A stretch of DNA of 64,000 bases, from NCBI RefSeq assembly GCF_024448695.1, contig NZ_JAMOHY010000005.1, positions 62,001 through 126,000 on the forward strand, in the 5' to 3' direction. Both the position numbers and the translations under genes were made by a program. Origin of the DNA: Stutzerimonas stutzeri (GTDB lineage: Bacteria; Pseudomonadota; Gammaproteobacteria; Pseudomonadales; Pseudomonadaceae). Below are positions 1 to 8,979 of the stretch, piece after piece. Below the pieces are notes generated by a model, which was not told where the DNA came from, did not search any database, and saw only the letters and a list, made by a program, of their open reading frames with translations. Position 1 is the first letter of the stretch, and every line of letters begins with the position of its first letter.

Positions 1-399
1 CCCATCCTCGTCGCAGGCCAACTCAAAAACCTCCCTGACGTTTTCATCCATGAAGTCGCGGAAGGTTGACTCCGGCTCATTGCGCCGATCCTTCGGCTCC
101 TCCAGGGCGACCCAGAACCCAGCATCCGCTACCGGCTTGTGCCTGTTTTGTTTGTTGGCTTGAGCAGTCTTTTTCCGCTCCCGTTCAGGCGCAGAACCGG
201 GAGCCCAGGCCAGTCGCAGTACGGCAGCATCCGTCTCCATGTAGCTCTTGGTGGCAGAGAGGAACTCATAGAAGGGCCTGAGTCCATAGAACGCTCTCTG
301 CATGAGGACATCAGAGCGATGAACCCCCATGTTCCAGTAGTGCAATAAGGCCATGTCGATCTCCATTGGTTTGGCCGCGACCAGACCGTATGTGGTCAC
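1..399 (-). CDS. Partial unknown protein, C-terminus outside window
   Basis: The minus strand is open from a stop near 455 down to base 1, so the gene runs off the left edge. Two starts are possible: GTG at 399, which has a purine-rich GAGAGGG directly before it but too close, or ATG at 366, with no clear ribosome binding site. The visible part reads as a soluble, mixed-charge polypeptide with a Lys/Gln-rich linker (KKTAQANKQNRHK) and an acidic end (FMDENVREVFELACDEDG). I do not recognise the family. Upstream DNA (about 420-480) is strikingly AT-rich, unlike the rest of the window, which hints at acquired DNA. Function unknown; existence as a gene is likely because the frame stays open for over 120 codons with sensible composition. 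Confidence 0.5.
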   Translation of the reverse strand, partial: MTTYGLVAAKPMEIDMALLHYWNMGVHRSDVLMQRAFYGLRPFYEFLSATKSYMETDAAVLRLAWAPGSAPERERKKTAQANKQNRHKPVADAGFWVALEEPKDRRNEPESTFRDFMDENVREVFELACDEDG

Positions 400-486
400 T
401 GCCCTCTCAATGTTTCCATAGCGATATACATGCCAACTTATAAACCACTGTTTTAATTGGACTTATATATAAATACACAACCTTGA

Positions 487-524
487 GCGGGTGTTTCAGC
501 CCAGTTTCGGGTGGTTTCACCCGC
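487..524. repeat. Inverted repeat between unknown gene and HDOD remnant
   Basis: GCGGGTG at 487-493 pairs with CACCCGC at 518-524, and an inner GCCC/GGGT pair extends the symmetry. It lies just beyond the end of the decayed HDOD gene, so it could be its former terminator; there is no strong T-tract. Confidence 0.35.
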
Positions 525-549
525 ATAAAATTTCGCTACAGGCCGCCGA

Positions 550-1307
550 TTATATCCCTGGTTCCTGCGCAGCCAACGCTGACCCGTCTGCACGCTGGCC
601 ACCGGTGGCGTCTACAGCAACGAGTGGGTGTGACGACCAACCCCTCCCAGCCTGTTTCAGCCGGGCGTCCCGGGCGGTGGCCAGCGGCAAGGCGCTGGCC
701 ACCGTCGCGATCAGCAGATACTTGGCGCACCGCTCGACGCGCCCGATACCGCAACACTCGTGGCCCTCCGGCTGCCCGCCCAACACTCGGTGACATGCGC
801 AGATGTGCTCGCACAGCGGCAGCGGCAGCGGCAGCGGCAGCGGCAGCGGCAGCTTCCACGACCTGGCGATATAGCAGCCGACCACCGCATGATTGGTCTT
901 GAACAGCCGGCTCTCGATGCCGATGCTCTTGGCCAGCGTCAAGCAGGTCATGGCGACGTCTTGCGCGGTATCCAAAAACGATAGAGGGCGAGGATGGTAT
1001 CGTTGCTCATCTCACCCCGGATCGATTGTGCATTGATCAGGTTGATCACCGAATTGCAGCCCAGCAGGTTGACCGCCTGCTGGATGGAGGCGATGCGGTT
1101 CGCCAGGCCGAAGAACGGTGAATTGACCGCTTTCAGCAACCCGCCGGCAAGCCTTGGGTCCTGGCTGATCAGCTTGGCCATGGTGCGCAGATCAGGCTCG
1201 GGCATGACCTGCTGCATCTGCCGGTCGACCATGATTTGTGGCTGCAGCGGCACACTGATGCCCTGCAGTACGTAGCGGATCTGCTCGTCGGTCAGCTCAG
1301 TGGCCAT
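550..1307 (-). pseudogene. Decayed HDOD-domain protein gene
   Basis: The minus strand from ATG 1307 reads MATELTDEQIRYVLQGI..., then HDOD-typical sequence (LISQDPRLAGGLLKAVNSPFFG, IQQAVNLLGCNSVINLI). HDOD proteins are phosphohydrolase-like domains lacking HD catalytic residues, used as signalling modules. Near 976-985 the frame breaks by one base: before it the reading is ...LYRFW, after it DTAQDVAMTCLTLAKSIGIES continues in another frame. After that Ser the text jumps straight to RLFKTNHAVVGCYIARSWKLP, so a stretch of roughly 40-50 residues usual in this family is missing. The SWKLP codons then run into a hexanucleotide expansion. A signal-like N-terminal extension is possible from ATG 1346, but 1307 fits the family start. 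One frameshift plus one internal deletion make a product unlikely. Confidence 0.75.
814..853. repeat. Hexanucleotide tandem repeat (CAGCGG)6.7
   Basis: Perfect tandem CAGCGG units, six full and one partial, over 40 bases. In the former HDOD frame on the minus strand they encode repeated Leu-Pro after WK. Such short perfect repeats change length by slippage; a length of six keeps the frame when whole units are gained or lost. Confidence 0.95.
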
Positions 1308-1532
1308 GGTAAGACCCGGCAAAAGCGCGACGACACAAAGCCACAACGAAAAACAAGGGACGGACCTTGTCCAACAACAGGGTCGGATTTCAAGTGAATT
1401 GCACCTGCAAGACCTGCATTACACACTAAAGCAGGCCACGCGTGGGCGACGGCGCCTCGTTTTTTCCAGGCTTCCGCTTGTGGCGTGCCGCTTGCCGCTG
1501 CTTTAATCGCGCCCTTTACCGGAGCCCCGCCG

Positions 1533-2729
1533 ATGACCCTGCCCAGCCTGCGCCTCAAAGCCAACGCCGATCGCCGCCTGCGCGCCGGTCATCTGTGGGT
1601 CTACAGCAACGAGGTGGACACTGCTGCCACGCCGCTCTCCGGTTTTGCTGCTGGCGATCAGGCCATTCTCGAAGCTGCGGGCGGCAAGCCGCTAGGTATC
1701 GTCGGGGTGTCACCGAACAACCTGATCTGCGCGCGGCTGCTGTCGCGCGATCTCAAGCACAGCCTGGACAAATCGCTACTGGTGCATCGCATTCAGGTCG
1801 CACTGAGCCTGCGCGAGCGCCTGTTCGATCAACCCTGCTACCGCCTGATCTATGGCGACTCCGATCTGCTGCCGGGGCTGGTGGTGGATCGTTTCCACGA
1901 TCATCTGGTGGTACAGCTGGCCTCGGCGACGATGGAGCGCAACAGGGACGCTGTGCTGGAAGCCCTGGTGCAGGTAATCAAGCCGCGCGGCGTGCTGTGG
2001 AAGAACGACTCCGCCGCGCGTGATGCCGAGGGCCTGGAGCGTTATGTCGATACCGCCTTTGGGGTAGTGCCGGAATGGCTCGACCTGGAAGAGAACGGCG
2101 TGAAGTTTCAGGCACCGGTACTGCAGGGTCAGAAGACCGGCTGGTTCTACGACCACCGCATGAATCGCGCGCGCCTGGCGCCCTATGTCAAAGGCAAGCG
2201 CGTGCTCGACCTGTTCAGCTACATCGGCGGCTGGGGTGTTCAGGCAGCCGTGTTCGGCGCCAGCGAAGTGTTCTGCGTCGACGCCTCGGCCTTTGCCCTC
2301 GACGGCGTCGAGCGCAATGCCGCACTCAACGGCGTGGCGGAGAAGATGACCTGCATTGAGGGCGATGTCTTCGAGGCCATGAAGGAGCTGAAGAACTCCG
2401 AGGAACGCTTCGACGTGGTCCTCACCGACCCGCCGGCCTTCATCAAGCGCAAGAAGGACCTGAAGAACGGCGAAGCCGCCTACCGCCGCCTCAACGAGGC
2501 CGCGATGCGCCTGCTCAACAAGGACGGCATCCTGGTCAGCGCCAGCTGTTCGATGCACTTGCCTGAAGACGACCTGCAAAACATCCTGCTCGGCAGCGCC
2601 CGCCATCTGGACCGCAATATCCAGCTGCTCGAACGCGGCGGCCAGGGCCCGGATCATCCAGTGCACCCGGCGATTCCAGAAACCCGCTACATCAAGAGCC
2701 TGACCTGCCGGATCCTGCCGAACAGCTGA
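1533..2729 (+). CDS. rlmI: 23S rRNA (cytosine-1962-C5)-methyltransferase RlmI
   Basis: Transfers a methyl group from S-adenosylmethionine to C5 of a cytosine in 23S rRNA (C1962 in E. coli numbering). The 398 residues match the usual length. The N-terminal ~80 residues look like the PUA RNA-binding domain (LRLKANADRRLRAGHLWVYSNEV). A central segment follows, then a Rossmann methyltransferase fold with the SAM loop VLDLFSYIGGWGVQAA, the substrate motif LTDPPAF, and SASCSMHL, which carries the expected catalytic cysteine. ATG 1533 is chosen because GGAG lies 8 bases upstream at 1521-1524 and the protein then starts like known RlmI proteins. It stands alone; ilvD follows after 299 bases containing a degenerate palindromic repeat. 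Confidence 0.93.
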   Translation: MTLPSLRLKANADRRLRAGHLWVYSNEVDTAATPLSGFAAGDQAILEAAGGKPLGIVGVSPNNLICARLLSRDLKHSLDKSLLVHRIQVALSLRERLFDQPCYRLIYGDSDLLPGLVVDRFHDHLVVQLASATMERNRDAVLEALVQVIKPRGVLWKNDSAARDAEGLERYVDTAFGVVPEWLDLEENGVKFQAPVLQGQKTGWFYDHRMNRARLAPYVKGKRVLDLFSYIGGWGVQAAVFGASEVFCVDASAFALDGVERNAALNGVAEKMTCIEGDVFEAMKELKNSEERFDVVLTDPPAFIKRKKDLKNGEAAYRRLNEAAMRLLNKDGILVSASCSMHLPEDDLQNILLGSARHLDRNIQLLERGGQGPDHPVHPAIPETRYIKSLTCRILPNS

Positions 2730-2742
2730 TGACATTGCGGGC

Positions 2743-2800
2743 GGTGGGTATAAAAAAGCGACATCCCGTGGAAAGCCGTGAAGGTTTTCCACCCCCCTCA
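2743..2800. repeat. Degenerate copy of the GTGGATGT-type palindromic repeat
   Basis: Between rlmI and ilvD. AAAAAGCGACATCC at 2753-2766 is identical to 50173-50186, and the flanks form a GGTGGG.../...CCACCC palindrome. The arms are less perfect than in the copy at 11472-11542. The rest of 2800-3028 holds a small hairpin (GGCCCG...CGGGCC, 2890-2906) and a TAGAAT at 2855-2860 that could be a -10 box for ilvD. Confidence 0.55.
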
Positions 2801-3028
2801 CACCGATAACCGCAGCATCTGACCATCAGCCTTCCCCACCCCCGCCGCCGCGCGTAGAATCGGGCCATTCCTCGCCACCACCCCGGCGGGCCCGTGAGCC
2901 GGGCCGCACGAGCGATATCCGCCTCGTTCCAGCCCCTGCGCCAGCACAGCCACCTGCCGTTGCACGCGGTACAGATGACGCTCACCATAAGCACCACTCG
3001 ATTAGCCGATCAGCCGCAGGAATCCCTC

Positions 3029-4867
3029 ATGCCCGATTACCGCTCGAAAACCTCCACCCACGGTCGCAACATGGCTGGCGCCCGCGCCCTGTGGCGTGCC
3101 ACCGGGATGAAGGACGAAGACTTCAAGAAGCCGATCATCGCCATCGCCAACTCCTTCACCCAGTTCGTACCTGGCCACGTGCACCTGAAGGACATGGGCC
3201 AGCTGGTCGCCCGCGAGATCGAGAAGGCCGGCGGCGTGGCCAAGGAATTCAACACCATCGCGGTCGATGACGGCATCGCCATGGGCCACGACGGCATGCT
3301 CTATTCGCTGCCGAGCCGCGAGATCATTGCCGACTCGGTCGAATACATGGTCAACGCCCACTGCGCCGACGCCATCGTCTGCATCTCCAACTGCGACAAG
3401 ATCACCCCCGGCATGTTGATGGCCGCCCTGCGCCTGAACATCCCGGTGGTGTTCGTCTCCGGCGGACCGATGGAAGCCGGCAAGACCAAACTGGCAGCCC
3501 ACGGCCTGGACCTGGTCGACGCTATGGTCGTCGCCGCCGACGACAGCTGTTCGGACGAAACCGTCGCCGAATACGAGCGCAGCGCCTGCCCGACCTGCGG
3601 CAGTTGCTCCGGCATGTTCACCGCCAACTCGATGAACTGCCTGATGGAAGCCCTGGGCCTGGCCCTGCCGGGCAACGGTTCGATGCTGGCCACCCACGCC
3701 GACCGCGAGCAGCTGTTCCTGCGTGCCGGTCGCGTCGCCGTCGAGCTGTGCAAGCGCTACTACGCTGAAGGCGACGAGTCGGTACTGCCGCGCAACATCG
3801 CCAACATCAAGGCGTTCGAGAACGCCATGACCCTGGACATCGCCATGGGCGGCTCCACCAACACCATCCTGCATCTGCTGGCCGCCGCCCAGGAAGGCGA
3901 GGTGGACTTCGACCTGCGCGCCATCGACGCGCTGTCGCGCAAGGTGCCGCAACTGTGCAAGGTGGCGCCGAACATCCAGAAGTACCACATGGAAGACGTG
4001 CACCGCGCCGGCGGCATCTACTCCATCCTTGGCGAACTGGCCCGTGGCGGCCTGCTGCACACCGACGTGCCCACCGTACACAGCAAGACCCTGGCTGAAG
4101 GCATCGCCCAGTGGGACATCACCCAAACCACGGACGAAGCCGTACACACCTTCTTCAAGGCCGGGCCGGCAGGCATCCCGACGCAGACGGCGTTCAGCCA
4201 GGCGACCCGTTGGGACAGCCTGGACGACGACCGTGAAAATGGCTGCATCCGCTCCGTCGAACACGCCTATTCCCAGGAAGGCGGCCTGGCCGTGCTCTAC
4301 GGCAACATCGCCCTGGACGGCTGCGTGGTGAAGACCGCCGGCGTGGACGAGTCCATCCACGTGTTCGAAGGCACGGCAAAGATCTACGAGAGCCAGGACA
4401 GCGCCGTGAAGGGCATCCTTGCCGACGAAGTGAAGCCGGGCGATATCGTCATCATTCGCTACGAAGGCCCGAAAGGGGGTCCGGGCATGCAGGAAATGCT
4501 TTACCCGACCAGCTACCTGAAATCCAAGGGGCTGGGCGCGGAATGCGCACTGCTCACCGACGGTCGCTTCTCCGGCGGCACCTCGGGCCTGTCCATCGGC
4601 CACGCCTCGCCGGAAGCCGCTGCCGGCGGCGCCATCGGTCTGGTGCGTGACGGTGACAAGGTGCTGATCGACATTCCCAACCGCAGCATTCAGCTGCAAG
4701 TCAGCGATGAAGAGCTGTCCCACCGCCGCATCGAGCAGGACAAGCTGGGCTGGAAGCCGGCACAACCGCGCGCGCGCAAGGTCTCCACTGCGCTCAAGGC
4801 CTACGCCCTGCTCGCCACCAGCGCCGACAAGGGCGCGGTGCGCAACAAGGCGCTGCTGGACGGCTGA
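3029..4867 (+). CDS. ilvD: Dihydroxy-acid dehydratase IlvD
   Basis: Dehydrates 2,3-dihydroxy-isovalerate and 2,3-dihydroxy-3-methylvalerate to the 2-keto acids that precede valine and isoleucine; cytoplasmic, needs an iron-sulfur cluster. At 612 residues it is close to the E. coli enzyme and very similar in wording ([30 protein letters not shown]). Cluster cysteines are visible in CISNCDK (Cys122) and CPTCGSCSG (187-195). [12 protein letters not shown] and [10 protein letters not shown] are family signatures. ATG 3029 is used, with AGGAA 7 bases upstream; a longer in-frame reading back to 2894 lacks family similarity. A perfect palindrome after the stop probably ends the transcript. Confidence 0.97.
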   Translation: MPDYRSKTSTHGRNMAGARALWRATGMKDEDFKKPIIAIANSFTQFVPGHVHLKDMGQLVAREIEKAGGVAKEFNTIAVDDGIAMGHDGMLYSLPSREIIADSVEYMVNAHCADAIVCISNCDKITPGMLMAALRLNIPVVFVSGGPMEAGKTKLAAHGLDLVDAMVVAADDSCSDETVAEYERSACPTCGSCSGMFTANSMNCLMEALGLALPGNGSMLATHADREQLFLRAGRVAVELCKRYYAEGDESVLPRNIANIKAFENAMTLDIAMGGSTNTILHLLAAAQEGEVDFDLRAIDALSRKVPQLCKVAPNIQKYHMEDVHRAGGIYSILGELARGGLLHTDVPTVHSKTLAEGIAQWDITQTTDEAVHTFFKAGPAGIPTQTAFSQATRWDSLDDDRENGCIRSVEHAYSQEGGLAVLYGNIALDGCVVKTAGVDESIHVFEGTAKIYESQDSAVKGILADEVKPGDIVIIRYEGPKGGPGMQEMLYPTSYLKSKGLGAECALLTDGRFSGGTSGLSIGHASPEAAAGGAIGLVRDGDKVLIDIPNRSIQLQVSDEELSHRRIEQDKLGWKPAQPRARKVSTALKAYALLATSADKGAVRNKALLDG

Positions 4868-4888
4868 CCCCAGCTCCCTGCTTCACTC

Positions 4889-4918
4889 CGGGCCCGGCAT
4901 ATGCCGGGCCCGCTGTTT
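4889..4918 (+). terminator. Probable terminator after ilvD
   Basis: A perfect 24-base palindrome (arms CGGGCCCGGCAT and its complement, 4889-4912) followed by a short T-rich stretch CTGTTTAT. It starts 22 bases after the ilvD stop. Confidence 0.7.
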
Positions 4919-5081
4919 ATGGTCCGGTTCGGCGCCCTGAACTCCAGCACTCCACGGAACAGATTTTCTATCGCCCTTCCCCTGCCAGATTTCCCTGCAA
5001 ACGGCCCTTACCGGGTCCGCCTTGCGTGCCAGAATGCCCACAGAAACACGCTCTTTCTTTCCTGCATTTCGTCAGAAATCA

Positions 5082-5103
5082 AAAATAAGCAAAAACTTAT
5101 TTT
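5082..5103. repeat. AT-rich inverted repeat in permease upstream region
   Basis: AAAATAAG (5082-5089) and CTTATTTT (5096-5103) form an 8-base stem with a 6-base loop. It lies in the unusually AT-rich 390-base interval between ilvD and the first NCS2 permease. No gene was found in that interval. Confidence 0.5.
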
Positions 5104-5178
5104 TTGAAATTAGCCGACAAACAACACTTTTTAGACAGCAATCACCGCAATTCGCTGAATGTTCTCAACAATCTACAG

Positions 5179-5220
5179 TGTATACAAAACGCTGGTAAAT
5201 ACACCGCGTTTTTGTCTACA
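5179..5220. promoter_or_regulatory. Long imperfect inverted repeat, candidate operator for NCS2 permease
   Basis: Left arm TGTATACAAAACGC (5179-5192) and right arm GCGTTTTTGTCTACA (5206-5220) are inverted copies differing by one inserted T and one substitution, centred about 60 bases upstream of the permease start. The outer TTGTAYACA-like ends resemble operators bound by GntR-type or similar dimeric regulators. No regulator gene lies nearby, so the binding protein is unknown. Confidence 0.5.
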
Positions 5221-5256
5221 TTGTCTGGAACAAGAACAACAGCGAGAAAGCTCACC

Positions 5257-6807
5257 ATGACAGTCTCATCCGCAAGTACCCCTTCGGAGAAGCGTCCAGA
5301 GGACGAGAACCTCGGCGTCGGTGCCAACCTGGCCTATGGCCTGCAACATGTGCTGACCATGTACGGAGGCATCGTTGCGGTGCCTCTGATCGTCGGACAG
5401 GCAGCGGGTCTGTCGCCCGCCGAAATCGGCCTGCTGATCGCCGCCTCGCTGTTCGCCGGCGGCGCAGCCACCTTGCTGCAGACGCTGGGCCTGCCGTTCT
5501 TCGGCTGTCAGCTGCCGCTGGTGCAGGGCGTATCCTTCGCGGGTGTGGCAACCATGATCGCGATCATCGGCAACGACGGCGCTGGCGGCCTGCCGGTGGT
5601 GTTCGGCGCGGTGATTGCCGCCTCGCTGATCGGCCTGCTGATCACACCGGTGTTTTCCCGCATCACCAAGTTTTTCCCACCGCTGGTAACCGGGATCGTC
5701 ATCACTACCATCGGCCTGACCCTGATGCCCGTCGCCGCACGCTGGGCCATGGGCGGTAACAGCCAGGCACCCGACTTCGGCAGCATGGCCAACATCGGCC
5801 TGGCAGGCTTCACGCTCGCCTGCGTGCTATTGCTGAGCAAACTCGGCAGCTCCACCATTTCTCGCCTGTCGATTCTCCTGGCCATGGTGATCGGCACCCT
5901 GGCCGCAGTGTTCTTCGGCATGGCCGATTTCTCCGGCGTACTGGAAGGCCCGGTGGTGGCCATGCCCTCGCCCCTGCATTTTGGCGCGCCGGTATTCCAG
6001 TTTGCGGCGATCCTGTCGATGCTGATCGTGGTCATCGTCACCCTGGTGGAAACCTCCGCCGACATCCTCGCCGTCGGTGAAATCATCGACACCAAGGTCG
6101 ACTCCAAGCGACTGGGCGACGGCCTGCGGGCAGACATGATCTCCAGCGTGTTCGCCCCGATCTTCGGCTCCTTCACCCAGAGCGCCTTCGCCCAGAACGT
6201 AGGCCTGGTGGCCGTCACCGGCATCAAGAGCCGTTACGTGGTGGCCAGCGCCGGCCTGATTCTGGTGACGCTCGGCCTGCTGCCGGTGATGGGTCGCCTG
6301 GTAGCCGCCGTCCCCACTGCAGTGCTCGGTGGCGCCGGCGTCGTGCTGTTCGGCACCGTGGCCGCTGCGGGAATCCGCACCCTGGCGCAGGTCGACTACC
6401 GCAACAACATGAACCTGATCATCGTCGCCACCTCCATCGGCTTCGGCATGATCCCCATCGCCGCACCGAGCTTCTACCATCACTTCCCCGCCTGGTTCGA
6501 GACCATCTTCCACTCCGGCATCAGCTCGGCGGCGATCATGGCAATCCTGCTCAACCTGCTCTTCAATCACCTGACCGCAGGCAACTCGGATCAGCAGTCA
6601 GTATTCGCCGCCGCCAGCGAGCGCACCCTGCGCTATCAGGACATCGCCGTGCTGCACGACGGCGACCATTTCCGCGACGGCAAGCTCTTCGATGCCCAAG
6701 GCAACGAAGTGCCGGTAGTGAGCAGCGATGATCACGGCGCTTCCTCACGGAAAACTCCGAAGACACCGCGCGCCAAAGTGACAACGGCAGTTCCGAGCAG
6801 CGGTTAA
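5257..6807 (+). CDS. NCS2 family purine (xanthine/urate-type) permease
   Basis: Predicted inner-membrane proton symporter for an oxidised purine. The 516 residues contain about 12-14 hydrophobic helices and the NCS2 signatures: QHVLTMYGGIVAVPLIVG near the N-terminus, LVETSADILAVGEI, and the substrate-site motif SAFAQNVGLVAVTGIKSR. The Gln-Asn-x-Gly form of this motif points to xanthine/urate carriers; uracil carriers have Glu there. An unusual hydrophilic tail of about 60 residues ends in Lys/Pro-rich sequence. ATG 5257 is preferred to 5104: the upstream codons are AT-rich non-coding-like DNA holding the inverted repeat. A strong terminator follows. Exact substrate is inference. Confidence 0.88.
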   Translation: MTVSSASTPSEKRPEDENLGVGANLAYGLQHVLTMYGGIVAVPLIVGQAAGLSPAEIGLLIAASLFAGGAATLLQTLGLPFFGCQLPLVQGVSFAGVATMIAIIGNDGAGGLPVVFGAVIAASLIGLLITPVFSRITKFFPPLVTGIVITTIGLTLMPVAARWAMGGNSQAPDFGSMANIGLAGFTLACVLLLSKLGSSTISRLSILLAMVIGTLAAVFFGMADFSGVLEGPVVAMPSPLHFGAPVFQFAAILSMLIVVIVTLVETSADILAVGEIIDTKVDSKRLGDGLRADMISSVFAPIFGSFTQSAFAQNVGLVAVTGIKSRYVVASAGLILVTLGLLPVMGRLVAAVPTAVLGGAGVVLFGTVAAAGIRTLAQVDYRNNMNLIIVATSIGFGMIPIAAPSFYHHFPAWFETIFHSGISSAAIMAILLNLLFNHLTAGNSDQQSVFAAASERTLRYQDIAVLHDGDHFRDGKLFDAQGNEVPVVSSDDHGASSRKTPKTPRAKVTTAVPSSG

Positions 6808-6827
6808 GGGTCGACCCCAATCCGACA

Positions 6828-6864
6828 AAAACCGTGCCCGCCTCATAGAGGCGGGCACGGTTTT
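6828..6864 (+). terminator. Rho-independent terminator after NCS2 permease
   Basis: A perfect 16-base stem (AAAACCGTGCCCGCCT, 6828-6843, against 6849-6864) with loop CATAG and a closing TTTT on the plus strand. Confidence 0.92.
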
Positions 6865-7023
6865 ATACGGTTCGCGCTGCCGGTACCGTCACGCCGAGCG
6901 CCGAAGCCATAGAGGCCGGGTCAAGGGCCGAAGAAGTTCAGCCCGGTAATGCCTTTCACTCAGGAGAAACGCAACCCGAAGGGCTGGGTTGCGTCGAGAA
7001 CGCAGCAAAACGGGACCAAACAC

Positions 7024-7383
7024 CTAGTCCTTCAATATCTCGCGTAACGCTTCCCTGGCTTCGGCCAGTTTGCGCTCGCGCTTTTCGATCTTCTTCGAAT
7101 CACCATCACGCAACGCCTCCTGCAGATCGGCTTCACGTTCGCGGACTTCCTCACGCGCTTCGTCGATCTCTTCCTGCCGTTCGGTCTGTAGCCCTTCATC
7201 CGTGCAATGCTCGCGAACCTTGCCGAGCGCGGTTTCCAGTCCACCAATGCGTCCGGCATTGCCCTGTTCACGGGCGTGCTCCAGCTGGCGCAGGATGTCT
7301 GCCTCCTTGCTGGCACAGCTTTCCTGGGCGTGGGCCAAGCCGGTGACGAGCGACAGCAGTGTTATTGCAACGACAATTTTCAT
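7024..7383 (-). CDS. DUF1090 family periplasmic protein
   Basis: A 119-residue protein resembling E. coli YqjC. Residues 1-19 form a signal peptide ending AHA before QESC. The mature part is almost wholly charged alpha-helix (EREADLQEALRDGDSKKIEKRERKL), likely a coiled coil, with two Cys (CASKEAD, REHCTDEG) that could form a disulfide in the periplasm. GAGGA lies a few bases before the ATG. It sits alone on the minus strand between two plus-strand permeases. Family function is unknown; members are often linked to envelope stress, which I cannot confirm here. Confidence 0.85.
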   Translation of the reverse strand: MKIVVAITLLSLVTGLAHAQESCASKEADILRQLEHAREQGNAGRIGGLETALGKVREHCTDEGLQTERQEEIDEAREEVREREADLQEALRDGDSKKIEKRERKLAEAREALREILKD

Positions 7384-7527
7384 TCGGGGTATCCTCGGCT
7401 GGGTTTCGGTGATTGTAGTGCCTGTATCAATGCCGCCGGGTGCGCAATGGGAGCCATGACAGCACCTGCCACTGTCCGCGGCGCATCCTGGTCAGTAGAA
7501 TCGCGCTCTTTTGCTGAAAGGCCGGCC

Positions 7528-8910
7528 ATGAGCGCTCTCGAGAATCACACCGCCCCCGAAACGCCGGACGAACTGGTCTACGGGCTCAACGACCGTCCGC
7601 GCCCCTGGGTCGCCTTCCTCGCCGCGCTGCAGCATCTGCTGGCGATCATCGTGCCCATCGTCACCCCAGGTCTTTTGATCTGTCAGGCCATCGGCGTATC
7701 GCCACGCGATACCAATATCATCGTCTCGATGTCGCTGGTGATTTCCGGCATCGCCACCTTCGTGCAGTGCAAGCGCTTCGGTCCGTTCGGTGCAGGGCTG
7801 CTGATCGTGCAGGGCACCAGCTTCAATTTCGTTGGCCCGTTGATCGCCGGCGGCGTGTTGATGGTCGGCCAAGGCACGCCGGTGGAAGCGGTGATGGCGG
7901 CGATTTTCGGCGTGGTCATCGCAGGTTCCTTCATCGAAATGGGTGTATCGCGCGTCCTGCCGTTCATCAAGCGCCTGATCACACCGCTGGTCACCGGCAT
8001 CGTGGTGCTGATGATCGGCCTCACCCTGATCAAGGTCGGCCTGATCAGCATGGGCGGTGGCTACGCAGCCATGGGCAACGGCACCTTCGCCAATGGCGAG
8101 AATCTGCTGCTGTCCGGCGTGGTGCTGGGCGCCATCGTCGTGCTCAACCGCCTGCCGGTGGTCTGGATGCGCAGCTGCGCCATCGTCATTGCCCTGGCCA
8201 TCGGCTATGCGCTGGCCGCATACATGGGTCGTCTGGATTTCACCGGCATGCGCGAAGCCGAGCTGTTCCAGGTGCCGATGCCACTGCATTTTGGCCTGGG
8301 CTGGTCCTGGAGCCTGTTCATTCCGATGGTAGTGATTTATCTGGTGACCTCGCTGGAGGCCATCGGCGACGTCACCGCCACCAGCAAGATTTCCCGCGAG
8401 CCGGTGGAAGGCCCGCTGTGGATGCAACGGATCAAGGGCGGCGTACTGGTCAACGGCGCCAACTCGCTGCTGGCGGGTTTCTTCAATACATTCCCCAGTT
8501 CAGTGTTCGCGCAGAACAACGGCATCATCCAGCTCACCGGCATCGCCAGCCGCTACATCGGCATGTGGCTGGCCGCCATGCTGGTCATCCTTGGCCTGTT
8601 CCCGGCAGTGGCCGGCGTGCTGCAGGCGGTGCCCGAGCCGGTCCTGGGTGGCGCCGCGCTGGTGATGTTCGGTGCTGTCGCAGCGGCGGGCATCAACATC
8701 CTCGCCGGCATCCAGCTGGATCGCCGCGCGCTGTTGATCATTTCGGTATCGCTGGCCCTTGGCCTGGGCTTCTCGCAAGTGCCGGAATTTCTCGCGCACA
8801 TGCCAGCCGGCCTGCGCAGCGTGCTGGAGTCAGGTGTGGCCACCGGCGGGATCTGCGCGCTGGTGATGAACTGGTTTTTGCCGGAGTCACCTGACCACTC
8901 AGAAGCCTGA
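7528..8910 (+). CDS. NCS2 family uracil-xanthine permease
   Basis: Second NCS2 symporter, 460 residues, clearly different in sequence from the one at 5257. It keeps PWVAFLAALQHLLAIIVPIVTPG at the N-terminus, VTSLEAIGDVTATS in the middle and the motif SVFAQNNGIIQLTGIASR, whose QNNG form is typical of xanthine/urate carriers such as XanQ and UacT. Start ATG 7528 follows GAAAGG at 8-13 bases; a reading back to 7207 would run through DNA antisense to the DUF1090 gene and is rejected. A TAGAAT at 7496-7501 could be its -10 box. The following gene starts 69 bases on. Confidence 0.88.
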   Translation: MSALENHTAPETPDELVYGLNDRPRPWVAFLAALQHLLAIIVPIVTPGLLICQAIGVSPRDTNIIVSMSLVISGIATFVQCKRFGPFGAGLLIVQGTSFNFVGPLIAGGVLMVGQGTPVEAVMAAIFGVVIAGSFIEMGVSRVLPFIKRLITPLVTGIVVLMIGLTLIKVGLISMGGGYAAMGNGTFANGENLLLSGVVLGAIVVLNRLPVVWMRSCAIVIALAIGYALAAYMGRLDFTGMREAELFQVPMPLHFGLGWSWSLFIPMVVIYLVTSLEAIGDVTATSKISREPVEGPLWMQRIKGGVLVNGANSLLAGFFNTFPSSVFAQNNGIIQLTGIASRYIGMWLAAMLVILGLFPAVAGVLQAVPEPVLGGAALVMFGAVAAAGINILAGIQLDRRALLIISVSLALGLGFSQVPEFLAHMPAGLRSVLESGVATGGICALVMNWFLPESPDHSEA

Positions 8911-8979
8911 TCGCCAGCGCGGCCAAACCTGGGGCGCTGAGCGCAGTCAAAAAGGCTTTCGCCCCCAAGGCAGACATCC

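Noticed and set aside
814-853. CRISPR array or phage-variation locus
   Set aside because: The repeats are 6 bases long with no spacers and lie in a former coding frame, so this is a simple tandem repeat.
3002-4765. Long minus-strand frame (587 codons) opposite ilvD
   Set aside because: Antisense shadow of a strongly conserved gene with no family similarity of its own.
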